From Halomonas sp. LBP4 (GTDB lineage Bacteria > Pseudomonadota > Gammaproteobacteria > Pseudomonadales > Halomonadaceae): DNA of 64,000 nucleotides. This document shows positions 52,108 through 61,200 of this stretch, piece by piece. A program made the translations under genes and the position numbers. The notes under the pieces are model-generated. The model had not been told where the DNA came from, did no database searches, and saw only the letters and a program-made list of their open reading frames with translations. Within the stretch, counting starts at the first letter, position 1. Each line of letters begins with the position of its first letter. The DNA lies in assembly GCF_003202205.1 (NCBI RefSeq), contig NZ_PDOG01000002.1:263148-327147 (forward strand), in the 5' to 3' direction.

Positions 52108-52659
52108 TTAGTTGTACTCTACCGTTGCCGTCACACTGCCGGTATAGGTCCCGGCAGCCTGAAGTGCAGCCACTGTCAGCGTGCCACCCAAATAGATGGA
52201 CTGGGTGCCCCCGGTGCCGAGGACACCCACCGCCACTTCACCCGTGGTGGCACCGCCAGCGGTAAGATCACTGATTTTTTCCAGCGCCATGGTTTCAGTA
52301 CTCACCGAGTCGGTCAGCAATGTATCACCTGACCAGGCAATGCTGTAGGTGGCATCAGCAGCACCCGTCACATCGAACTGGGCGGCGGCGGGGGTATCAC
52401 CTGTGGTGGATAGAATCGGTCCCGTAGTGCTTCGAGTTCCATCGGTGGCCACGGTCACGCTACCGCCGTCGCCGCGGGCGAATTGGCCAAAGTTGAGATT
52501 GCCAGCATTGGTGATGGCGATGGGCTCGATGACGGTGCCCGTCGCCGTGGCTGTAGCGTCCGCGGCGAAGCTGTTGGATGCCCCGAAAGCCCCAAGCGCA
52601 ACGACGGAAGCCAGCGCGGTACGGCGAAAATTCTTGCGAATGAAAGCAGATGAGCTCAT
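52108..52659 (-). CDS. Major DUF4402-type fibre subunit
   Basis: The 183-residue protein has a signal peptide (FRRTALASVVALGAFGASNS, then FA). The mature part is DUF4402-like: TGTVIEPIAITNAGNLNFGQ, then FARGDGGSVTVATDGTRST; QFDVTGAADATYSIAWSGD; YLGGTLTVAALQAAGTYTGS, then VTATVEYN. As the first gene after the leader, with low complexity (Ala, Thr, Gly), it is the likely main subunit. A c-di-GMP riboswitch candidate lies about 135 bp upstream. Confidence 0.87.
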   Translation of the reverse strand: MSSSAFIRKNFRRTALASVVALGAFGASNSFAADATATATGTVIEPIAITNAGNLNFGQFARGDGGSVTVATDGTRSTTGPILSTTGDTPAAAQFDVTGAADATYSIAWSGDTLLTDSVSTETMALEKISDLTAGGATTGEVAVGVLGTGGTQSIYLGGTLTVAALQAAGTYTGSVTATVEYN

Positions 52660-52794
52660 TGATCAATTCCCTGTAAGCCATTGCCACGGCTGTTTACCGT
52701 CGACGATGGCTTGAGTTAACACCAGGCAGGGGACCCGTTAACACTGCGATGGGGGCGGGCATGGAAAACAGCATGCTCGGAGCCAAAGGAGATG

Positions 52795-52880
52795 TCGGCG
52801 GTCCCGCTGTCGTGGGGCTGTTACGCCCGGTAGACCGGTGACTTTGCGTCCCCGCCTTTCGACGGGTTTGCCTTTTTCAT
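52795..52880 (-). ncRNA. Candidate cyclic-di-GMP-I (GEMM) riboswitch
   Basis: Read on the minus strand, the RNA has the conserved GEMM-I core. It runs AAAGGCAAACC, a stem CCCGUC-GAAA-GGCGGG with the GNRA tetraloop, then GGACGCAAAGUCACCGG and a second stem-loop. It ends GACAGCGGGACCGCC, comparable to the consensus GACAGCCGGGUUGCC. Order and spacing match the family, in which c-di-GMP is held between the two helices. It sits in the leader of the DUF4402 fibre operon, a sensible c-di-GMP target. The expression platform between it and 52659 is not clear to me. Confidence 0.85.
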
Positions 52881-52908
52881 TTTCCGACAAATCGGTGCAG
52901 GCACCGGG

Positions 52909-53216
52909 CTGTCGGGAGCCATATCACCCTTGGGTGGGTTGGCTTAAGCGAAGTGTGACTGAAGGGTAACCTTTCCACAAGCGGATTCTTTGCAAGATAT
53001 CCAATTCATGACTTACGGCAATTGCCTCAACTGGTATCTGATTGTTTATGTGAGAGAAAATTCTGTCGTGAGCCGTATCGCCCTTGGGGGGGTGGCTTAG
53101 GCGAAGTGTAACTTAATGGTAACCTTTCCACGGGCGGATTCTCTGCAAGGTAGCCATTTCATGACTTACATCAATTGCTTCAACTAGTATCTGATTGTTT
53201 TTGTGGGAGAAAGATT
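52909..53216 (+). repeat. Tandem direct repeat, 154-bp unit, two imperfect copies
   Basis: Copy 1 (52909-53062) and copy 2 (53063-53216) both begin CTGTCGKGAGCC. They share TTCATGACTTAC, GGTAACCTTTCCAC and ATCTGATTGTTT blocks, with scattered substitutions and a few single-base indels. They lie immediately upstream of the riboswitch candidate as read on the minus strand, probably in or near the promoter region of the fibre operon. Confidence 0.85.
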
Positions 53217-53621
53217 CTTGGCCAGCTGTTTTACAGCAGCAAGGTCAGTGGTCATGCTATTCCTGTAAGGCATACCCTACCCGTGGGTTCATCCCTTCCT
53301 GATTTCCGTATCAGATGCATACGACTGAAAAGAAGGTCTCCGGACAACGACAATAGGCCGATCACTGTCGGACCCCGGATGATGTCTATTGCCTCAGCCC
53401 ATGATGTTGCTGTGGGGCTGTACTTATTCACTTGCATTCAGGGTTTATGCCGTGCCGGGGACAGCACCGCTCCGGGCTCGCTTCGCGGTGACTCGCGACA
53501 CCGAACGGGACGCTATACTGGAAGCCCGGGCAGCGCTGTGCCCGTTCCATACCGGGTCACTTTCGACATCGGCACGGGCGCGCCCCATGCCCCCAGGGTC
53601 CAGAGTCGGGAGGTCAACGCC
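53217..53621. other. Intergenic region, no gene seen
   Basis: This gap lies between the tandem repeat and the DUF1326 gene. A small hairpin (GCTGT-TTT-ACAGC, about 53225-53237) is the only structure noticed. Short open frames extend leftward from the DUF1326 gene but have no ribosome site or family resemblance. Confidence 0.4.
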
Positions 53622-54260
53622 ATGATCGACTGGAGCATCGAATCCGTCACGTTCGGCAACTGCAACTGCGACTACAACTGCCCCTGCCAGTTCGAGTTGC
53701 GCCCTACCCATGGCCACTGCCGAGGCTTCGAAGTGGGGCAGATCGAGCAGGGCCATTTCGGCGACACCAGCCTCGACGGCCTGCGCTGGGCCCTGCTCTA
53801 TGCATGGCCGGGGGCGATCTTCGAGGGCAACGGCACCATGCAGGCGATCATCGACGAGCGCGCCGACGAGCGTCAGCGCCAGGCGCTGATCGCGGTGCTT
53901 CACGGCGAGGAAACCGAGGAGGCCAAGACCCACTGGTGGGTATTCCATGCCATGTCGAGCAGCATCCACGAGCCGCTCTTCAAGCCGATCGACCTCGAGA
54001 TCGACATCGAGCGGCGGACCGCGAGGGTCGCGATCCCCGGCGTGCTGGAATCGACCGGGCGGCCCATCATCAGCCCGGCGACCGGTGAGGAGCATCGCGT
54101 CCGCATCGACATCCCGGCCGGGATCGAGTTCGAGATCGCCGAGATCGGCAGTGCCTCGACCCGGGCGACCGGGGCCGTCGAGCTGGAACTGGATGACAGC
54201 TACGGACAGTTCAACGTGATCCGCCACTCGGGGACGGGGGTGATCCACGCCCGGGGGTGA
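53622..54260 (+). CDS. DUF1326 protein
   Basis: The 212-residue protein starts MIDWSIESVTFGNCNCDYNC, then PCQFELRPTHG, with the CNCDYNCPC cluster diagnostic of DUF1326. GGGAGG lies upstream. The cysteine cluster suggests metal binding. It is followed by a DUF2182 membrane gene, a pairing that I believe recurs in proteobacteria and implies a shared job. Confidence 0.9.
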   Translation: MIDWSIESVTFGNCNCDYNCPCQFELRPTHGHCRGFEVGQIEQGHFGDTSLDGLRWALLYAWPGAIFEGNGTMQAIIDERADERQRQALIAVLHGEETEEAKTHWWVFHAMSSSIHEPLFKPIDLEIDIERRTARVAIPGVLESTGRPIISPATGEEHRVRIDIPAGIEFEIAEIGSASTRATGAVELELDDSYGQFNVIRHSGTGVIHARG

Positions 54261-54336
54261 ACCACCGCTGGGTGACGTCGCCAACGATCAGTCGGGCTTG
54301 GCGCCGCGGCCGTCAAGCCCGCGGGCGGGTAGCGAT

Positions 54337-55140
54337 ATGCGCCAACGCAACGAATCCGGGAGGAGCGATACGGCGCTCGAGGCCGTGCTCCACCGCGAGT
54401 GTGCCATCGTCGTCTCGGGCCTCGTCGGGATGGTCGTGCTCGCCTGGGCCTATCTGCTGGTGGGGGCGGGCCTCGAGATGCAGGCGATGGGCGACATGGC
54501 GAAGCCGATGCCATCCTGGTCAGCGGGCTATTTCGGGCTCGTCCTGCTCATGTGGGCGGTGATGATGCTCGCCATGATGTTGCCGAGCGCCGCGCCGATG
54601 ATCCTGCTCTATGCGGCCATCGCCCGACGTCGCCAGGCGAGAGGCGGCGCCCTCGGCGCCACCGGCCTGTTCGTGCTCGGCTATGTGGTCATCTGGACGG
54701 TCTTCAGTCTCGGCGCCACGACCCTGCAATGGGCCCTCGACAGGACGGCCTTGCTGTCACCGATGATGCAGACGACGAGCGCCACGGTCGCCGGCCTGGT
54801 CCTGATCGCCGCCGGTGTCTATCAGTGGACCCTGCTCAAGCAGGCCTGCCTGCGCTGGTGTCGGTCGCCACTCGGCTTCGTGATGCGACATTGGCGCGAT
54901 GGGGTGAGGGGGGCTTTCCGCATGGGGCTCCGGCACGGCCTGTATTGCCTGGGGTGCTGCTGGATGCTCATGCTGCTGCTGTTCGTCGCCGGGGTGATGA
55001 ACGTGCTGTGGATCGCCGGGCTCACCCTGCTGGTGCTGGTGGAGAAGGTCGTGGCGCACGGCCACTGGCTCGGCCGCGCCCTGGGTGTCGTACTGATCGC
55101 CTGGGGAGGGGCGACACTGGCCCTGCTGCCGGCCGGCTAA
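54337..55140 (+). CDS. DUF2182 predicted metal-binding membrane protein
   Basis: The 267-residue protein has six or so membrane segments, including MWAVMMLAMMLPSAAPMILL and the Cys-containing HGLYCLGCCWMLMLLLFVAG. Both are marks of DUF2182. Met- and Cys-rich segments suggest metal handling. It forms a two-gene unit with DUF1326 and ends just before a strong hairpin. Confidence 0.9.
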   Translation: MRQRNESGRSDTALEAVLHRECAIVVSGLVGMVVLAWAYLLVGAGLEMQAMGDMAKPMPSWSAGYFGLVLLMWAVMMLAMMLPSAAPMILLYAAIARRRQARGGALGATGLFVLGYVVIWTVFSLGATTLQWALDRTALLSPMMQTTSATVAGLVLIAAGVYQWTLLKQACLRWCRSPLGFVMRHWRDGVRGAFRMGLRHGLYCLGCCWMLMLLLFVAGVMNVLWIAGLTLLVLVEKVVAHGHWLGRALGVVLIAWGGATLALLPAG

Positions 55141-55169
55141 GGGGCCCGCCCGCGACGGGGGCGGGCCCC
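55141..55169. terminator. GC-rich bidirectional hairpin
   Basis: GGGGCCCGCCC pairs with GGGCGGGCCCC around a 7-nt loop, one base after the DUF2182 stop and before the end of the convergent oxidase gene. Confidence 0.6.
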
Positions 55170-55179
55170 GGGCCCTGGG

Positions 55180-56619
55180 TCATGCCGTCCTGGCCAGCGC
55201 TGCGGGGGTGATGTTGGGGTTCATGCGGAACAGGTTGTCGGGATCGAACTGCTGCTTGAGCTGCTGGAGCCTGGTGTAGTTCTGGGCATAGGCGCTGTCG
55301 ACGCGGCCCTCCTCGTCCTCGGTCAGGAAGTTGACGTAGCCGCCGCCGGTGGCGAACGGCGCGGTGTCGCGGAATACCCGGCGCGCCCAGTCGCGCACCT
55401 TGTCATCCTCGGCGGCATCCTGCCACCGGCCGTGCACGTTCATCACGAAGTTGGCGTCGCGTCCGGCGTAGGCGGTGTCCGTCTCCGCGACCTCGCCCAT
55501 TGCACCGCCGAGCTGGGCGATGAAGGCCTCGCACTCGGGGCCGGGCAGGGTCGAGGCGCCGTGGATCACCGCGTCGATCAGCTCATCGCCGATCTCGGCG
55601 AAGTTATGGGACTTCCAGTAGTTGCGTGCGCCGGGGGCCAGCAGGGGATCGAAGGCGGTCTGGAAGCCGGCATAGGGCTGCGTGCCGAGCATGCTGCCGA
55701 CCGGTTCGCCGAATTCGAGCACCCTGGCGGCCAGGCGCTCGCCCTCCGCGGGGTCGCCGTTGTGGACCAGGGCGAAGACCACGACCTCCTTGCCATGGAT
55801 CGATTCGGGCAGGAAGGGCAGGGGCGGTGCCTGGCGCAGTACCGCCCAGACGCTGAGCTCCCGTGGCGTGCCGGCGGTGAAGTCGCGCCAGGCCCGCAAG
55901 ACCCGTTGCGCCTGGGCAAAGGGGTAGACGACCAGGCCGGCGTACACCTGGGGGCCGACGGGGTGGAGCCGGAACTCGAAGGAGGTCACCACGCCGAAGT
56001 TGCCGCCGCCGCCGCGAATGGCCCAGAACAGCTCGGGCTCCTGGGTGGCCGAGACGACTCGCAGTTGGCCATCGGCGGTCACCACATCGGCGGAGAGCAG
56101 GTTGTCGATGGTCATGCCGTACTTGCGGGTCAGCCAACCGAAGCCACCGCCCAGGCACAGACCGGCCACTCCCGTGGTGGAATTGATGCCGAGCGGCGTC
56201 GCCAGTCCGAAGGCCTGGGCCTCGTGGTCGAAGTCGCCGAGCAGCGCGCCGGCGCCGACCCGCGCCGTGCGACTCTCCGGATCGACGCGCACGGTACGCA
56301 TCGGCGACAGGTCGATCATCAGGGCGCCGTCGGCGACGGCGTTGCCGGCGATGTGGTGGCCGCCACTGCGCACGCTCAGCAGCATGCGGTGGGTGCGGGC
56401 GAAGTCGACCGCATTACGCACGTCCTGGGCTCCGAGGCAGCGGGCGATGAGCGCCGGGTGGCGGTCGACCATGCCGTTCCAGACGCGACGTGCCGGCTCG
56501 TAGTCCGCATCGGCGGCGGTTAGTACCCCGCCACGAATGCCCTGGGTCAGGGCGTCGAGCTCATCGGGCGATAGCGAGGCACGGCTGCCGTCGAGGGTCT
56601 GGTAGGTCAGGTGTTGCAT
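55180..56619 (-). CDS. FAD-binding (BBE-type) oxidase
   Basis: This 479-residue protein belongs to the vanillyl-alcohol-oxidase/berberine-bridge-enzyme group. It has VRSGGHHIAGNAVADGALMI (His for covalent flavin attachment) and GVAGLCLGGGFGWLTRKYG with a Cys where the second, cysteinyl link occurs in bicovalent members. The C-terminal BBE motif is NYTRLQQLKQQFDPDNLFRM. It probably oxidises sugars or aromatic alcohols with O2. The divergent AraC-type gene 200 bp away is its likely regulator. Confidence 0.9.
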   Translation of the reverse strand: MQHLTYQTLDGSRASLSPDELDALTQGIRGGVLTAADADYEPARRVWNGMVDRHPALIARCLGAQDVRNAVDFARTHRMLLSVRSGGHHIAGNAVADGALMIDLSPMRTVRVDPESRTARVGAGALLGDFDHEAQAFGLATPLGINSTTGVAGLCLGGGFGWLTRKYGMTIDNLLSADVVTADGQLRVVSATQEPELFWAIRGGGGNFGVVTSFEFRLHPVGPQVYAGLVVYPFAQAQRVLRAWRDFTAGTPRELSVWAVLRQAPPLPFLPESIHGKEVVVFALVHNGDPAEGERLAARVLEFGEPVGSMLGTQPYAGFQTAFDPLLAPGARNYWKSHNFAEIGDELIDAVIHGASTLPGPECEAFIAQLGGAMGEVAETDTAYAGRDANFVMNVHGRWQDAAEDDKVRDWARRVFRDTAPFATGGGYVNFLTEDEEGRVDSAYAQNYTRLQQLKQQFDPDNLFRMNPNITPAALARTA

Positions 56620-56822
56620 GGTTGTTCTCCTGGTTGATCACGCTCGCAACGGGCAGAGGAGCGATGTTGCGAAGTAAAGTATGAAGAGCCGCGCGTCAGC
56701 CTGACTGACCGGAACTCCTCGGCACTTGACCGGGAGTCCGGTTTGTCATGGCGGCACGGTGGATCGTCCGCAATACTGGTTCAGGTAGTCGTTATCCCTT
56801 TCCCACCACCCGCGAGGCGGCC

Positions 56823-57851
56823 ATGAGCCAGGACACCTTGTCTCAGGTGCTGCGCAGCGTCCGCTTGCGAGGGGCGGTGTTCTATCACGTCGAGGGCAGT
56901 GCCCGCTGGGTGAGCGAGTCGCCCCCGGCGGCCGAGGTCGCCACGCTGATCATGCCGGGGGTCGAGCACGTGATGGCCTTCCATGTCCTCACCCACGGGG
57001 AGTGCTGGGCCTCGGTGATCGGCGCGTCGCCGGTGGCCCTGCGCGAGGGTGACGTAGTGATCTTTCCGCGGGGCGACCCACACGTCATGTCGAGCGAACC
57101 GGGCATGCGCGGCACGGTGGACCTGACGCCTTACGGGTTGCCGCGACCGGAGCAGTTGCCGTTCTTCGCCAGCCGGCAGGGCGATTCCCTGTCGATGTCG
57201 CGCCTGGATCGCGGGAGCGAGCGGCACGGTGCGACCCTGGTGTGCGGCTTCTTCGGCTGCGATGCGAATCCCTTCAACCCGCTGCTCGCCAGCCTGCCGC
57301 GCCTGCTCCATGTGCGCGCCGGGGCCGGCGCCGATGACGACTGGATCGCTCACTTCATCCGCTTTGCCCTGTCGGAGTCGACCCACAAGCGGCCCGGCGG
57401 CGAAGCGCTGCTCGAGCGGCTCAGCGAGGCGATGTTCGTCGAGATGATGCGTCGCTATCTCGAGGAGATGACGGAGGAACAGTCGAACTGGTTCGCCGGG
57501 CTGCGGGATCGCCACGTGGGCCGCGCCCTGGCGCTGCTGCATCAACGGCCGGGCGATGCCTGGACGATCGACAAGCTCACCGACGACATCGGCCTGTCGC
57601 GCTCGGCCCTGCACGAGCGCTTCGCGCGCTTTACCGGCCATGCGCCGATGCACTACCTGGCCAAGTGGCGCATGCAGGTGGCCGCCGGGCTGCTGCGCCA
57701 ATCGAGCGCCTCGGTGGCCGCGATCGCCCTGGAGGTCGGCTACGAGTCGGAGGCCGCGTTCAGCCGCGCCTTCCGGCGGGAAACCGGCCTGCCCCCGGCC
57801 ACCTGGCGGCGCGAGCAGACCCGGCTGGTAGAGCGGGAGTCACTATACTGA
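56823..57851 (+). CDS. AraC-family transcriptional regulator
   Basis: The 342-residue protein has an N-terminal cupin of the AraC_binding_2 type (GECWASVIGASPVALREGDV, then VIFPRGDPHVM). The C-terminal double helix-turn-helix reads WTIDKLTDDIGLSRSALHER, then FARFTGHAPMHYLAKWRM, and ends in GYESEAAFSRAFRRETGLPP. It is divergent from the FAD oxidase and probably controls it. Confidence 0.92.
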   Translation: MSQDTLSQVLRSVRLRGAVFYHVEGSARWVSESPPAAEVATLIMPGVEHVMAFHVLTHGECWASVIGASPVALREGDVVIFPRGDPHVMSSEPGMRGTVDLTPYGLPRPEQLPFFASRQGDSLSMSRLDRGSERHGATLVCGFFGCDANPFNPLLASLPRLLHVRAGAGADDDWIAHFIRFALSESTHKRPGGEALLERLSEAMFVEMMRRYLEEMTEEQSNWFAGLRDRHVGRALALLHQRPGDAWTIDKLTDDIGLSRSALHERFARFTGHAPMHYLAKWRMQVAAGLLRQSSASVAAIALEVGYESEAAFSRAFRRETGLPPATWRREQTRLVERESLY

Positions 57852-57940
57852 GGGTTCGAAGCGGGGGGCCGGCCCTCCCGCCTCTTGCCGCGGCGCCGGT
57901 TGGCGCCTGCGACGCCTCAGCCCGTCTGTTGGAGGACGTC

Positions 57941-58159
57941 ATGACTCAGACCGTCACGGCTGCCTATGGCAGCTCCATGAAGGCCACCAATGCGTACGAT
58001 GAACTGGTGTCCGAGGGCTTTCCACGCGAGAAGCTGTTTCTCGACAAGGAGACCAACCAGGTGAAGGTGATCATTCCGGACGCCTCGAAGCCCGAAGCGG
58101 AGGAGATTCTCCGGCGCCATGAGCCGAGCGAGGTCTGGGCGCGACCGTTCGAGGGCTGA
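57941..58159 (+). CDS. Small acidic/basic protein of unknown function
   Basis: The 72-residue protein starts MTQTVTAAYGSSMKATNAYD and has GGAGG 6 bp upstream. It has a compact alpha/beta pattern (ELVSEGFPREKLFLDKETNQ, then VKVIIPDASKPEAEEILRRH), like small ferredoxin-fold proteins. It lies 99 bp before the TIR-STAND start and could be cotranscribed with it. No family name is offered. Confidence 0.7.
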   Translation: MTQTVTAAYGSSMKATNAYDELVSEGFPREKLFLDKETNQVKVIIPDASKPEAEEILRRHEPSEVWARPFEG

Positions 58160-58258
58160 GGGAGGACCTGTCCCGCTTGCCGCCGGAGGGGTTGCCACGG
58201 GATGGGACAGCTGGCGCAGGCCGCCTTCGGCATCGCGACGGAACACGGGGGCTGGGTG

Positions 58259-61200
58259 ATGAGCACGCTTTTCATCAGCCACAGCAGCACCGACATCGCG
58301 GCGGCCCGCGAGATGGCCGACTGGCTGCAACGGCACGGCCATCATTCGCTGTTCCTGGACTTCGATCCCGAGCACGGCATTCCCCCCGGGCGCGACTGGG
58401 AGGCAGAGCTTTACCGTCGTTTGCGTGCCTGCCAGGCCCTGATCGTGTTGTGCAGCGAACCCGCCATGGCGTCGTGCTGGTGTCTCGCCGAACTGAGTCA
58501 CGCCCGTGCCCTCGGCAAGCGGATCTTCCCGGTACGCATCGCGCCCTGCAAGCTGCGTCCCCAGCTCGCGGAGCTGCAGGTGATCGACCTGGTCAAGGAG
58601 CCGGAAGCGGGCTATGAGCGGTTGCGCCAGGGCTTGATCAGCGTCTTCGACTGGGATCGCCATCGTCCCCCCTATCCCGGCCTGATGGCCTTCGAGGAGG
58701 TCGATGCCGCCATCTTCTTCGGCCGCGACGCCGAGACCCAGCAGGCCCTGGATCGACTCCAGCAGTTGCGACACTTCGGCGGCCCGCGCCTGTTGCTGTT
58801 CCTGGGCGCCTCGGGCAGCGGCAAGTCGTCGCTGGTGCGTGCCGGCATCATGCCGCGGCTGCGGGCCGTCCCCGACGCCTGGACGGTGATCGGTCCGATC
58901 CGGCCCCGCGACCGCCCCCTGGATGAGTTCACGGCGCAACTGCGCTCCGGGCTCGCCGACGACGGTGGGGTATCCGAGGAGGTGCTGGCCCTGGCGCCCG
59001 GTGCCGAGACGGCGTCCCAGCTGCTGCCGAGGGTGCAGCGGGAGCTGCGGCGGCGGCCCGGGCGGGCGAACTCGACCCTGGTGCTGGTCCTCGATCAGCT
59101 CGAGGAGTTGCTGTCGGATTCGCCCCAGGCCGAGCAGCTCATGCGGGTGCTGCACCCCGTCCTGCGGGATACCGGCACGCCCGTGCTCGTCATTGCCACC
59201 CTGCGCTCCGACTTCCTCGGTGCCCTCCAGGACCACCCGGCCTGGCGTGACGTCCCCCTGCAGCCGCTGACCGTGGAACCCCTGTCGGTGGAGGGCTTCG
59301 CGGCGGTCATCGAGGGGCCGGCGGAACTCGCCGGGCTCGAGCTCGAGCCCGGCCTGGTGCGTGCCATGGTGGCGGATACCGCTACCCAGGATGCCCTGCC
59401 CCTGCTGGCCTTCACCCTGCGTGAGCTGTGGGAAGCCGGTGGCGAGGACGGGCGTCTCACCCTGGCCGAGTACCGCGACCGCCTCGGCGGGCTGCACGGC
59501 TCGGTGGCCAGGTCGGCCGAGGCGGTCCTCGACGCCGCCGCGCCTTCCCGGGAGCAGTGGCAGGCGCTGCGCATCGCCCTGTTCGATCTGGTGCGACTCG
59601 ACGAGGAGGGGCGCTATACGCGTCAGGCGGTGCGCTGGGAGGCACTGCCCGCCATGAGCCACCCGCTGCTCGAGCGTTTCATCCAGGCACGCCTGCTGAT
59701 CGCCGGCAGCCATCACGGGGTGCGCACCCTGGAGGTGGCCCACGAATCGCTGTTCCGGGTCTGGCGGCGGCTCAACCGCTGGCTGGAGGACAACCGCGAG
59801 GCACTGCGGGTTCGCGACGGACTGCGGCGTGCCGCCAGCGAGTGGGACGTCGGCGGCCGTTCCGCCGAGCTGCTGGTCCACCGTGGCAACCGGCTGGAAG
59901 CGGCGCGGGCGCTCACCGGGGCCGGGGCCTTCAGGCTCGACGCCATGGAGAGGGACTACCTGCAGGCGTGCCGCTGGCGGGAATGGATGAGACGTGGCTG
60001 GATCACGGCCGCGTGGCTGGCACTGCTGCTGGGCGTCATCGGTCTGTCATGGTTCGCCTGGTCGCTGCATCAGCAGGAACGCATCACCCGGCAGGGCCTG
60101 GCCGACCTGCACTGGGCCAATGGGGTGAGCGCCCGCGATCGCGATGGTCGTCCCCTCAAGGCGAGCCACCACTTCATGCAGGCCGCGGAGCTGGCGCTCG
60201 ACCCGGCGCGCGCCGCGAGCGCCCACTGGGCCGGCGTACGGCTGGGGAGCGGACCGGTCCTGGCGGGCGCGATGGACCTCGGTCCGGTGCTGATGCTGGC
60301 CGCCTTCGATGGCGACGATGACGCCGGTGACAGGGTGCGACTCTGGGGCAGCGACGGCGGCCACCAGGCCTGGTCCTGGAGTGACGGCGCCGCCCCGCCG
60401 CTCCTTGGCCCGGGCGGGCGCACGGTGCAGACCTTCTCGCCCGGGGGGCAGCCCTGGACGCGGCAAATCGTCCTCCGGGGTGGCGAGCGCGGCACCGAGA
60501 TTCGCGATCGGCGCAGCGGAGCCCTGCTGGTCACGCTCCCGCCGGCGGTGGAAGGCGTCTGGATCGGTGGCGTCGACGAAGTCACGGCGGTGAGTGTGCA
60601 CCGCGGCGGTGACGCGCGGGTATGGGACCTGACGAGTGGCGACTCCCTGGGCGAATGGCGCCATGCCGCGGGGGTGGCCGGGGTGGCCATCTCGCCGGGC
60701 GGGGCGCGCCTGCTGCTGTGGACCCGCAGTGGCGAGGCGGTGGTCTGGAGCGTCGATGCCGCCGAGGTGGTGGCACGCCATGCCGGCGATATCCTCGGTG
60801 GCGCCCTCGGTCGGCAGGCGCACGAGGTGGTGCTCTGGAACCGGGAGGGCCGCCTGTGGCTGCCTGCGCTGCCGGCCTTCGAGCCGGCAGCGGCGGAGGG
60901 CGGGCGCTGCAGCCCGCGGGCCATCGGCGCACGCTTTCTCGACGACGCGCGTCGCCTGCTGGTCTGGAACCATGGCGCCTGTGGCACCGCGCGATTGTGG
61001 GATCTCGAGACGCAGCGCCCCGTCGGTGCGGTGGTGCGCCATGAGGACGAACTCGCCCCACCCCTGGTCCAGGGCAGTCGCTTCCTTACCTGGCATCCGG
61101 GCGGCGGGTCGGCCCGCCTCTGGGACGGCGCGACCGGTGAGCCGGTGGCCACCCTCGAGGCCCCCGTGACGGGCGCTCGCTTCGCCGGGGGCAACCGCTT

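Noticed and set aside
57917..59881. 654-codon minus-strand frame over the TIR-STAND gene
   Set aside because: Antisense to TIR and Walker motifs; no domain of its own.
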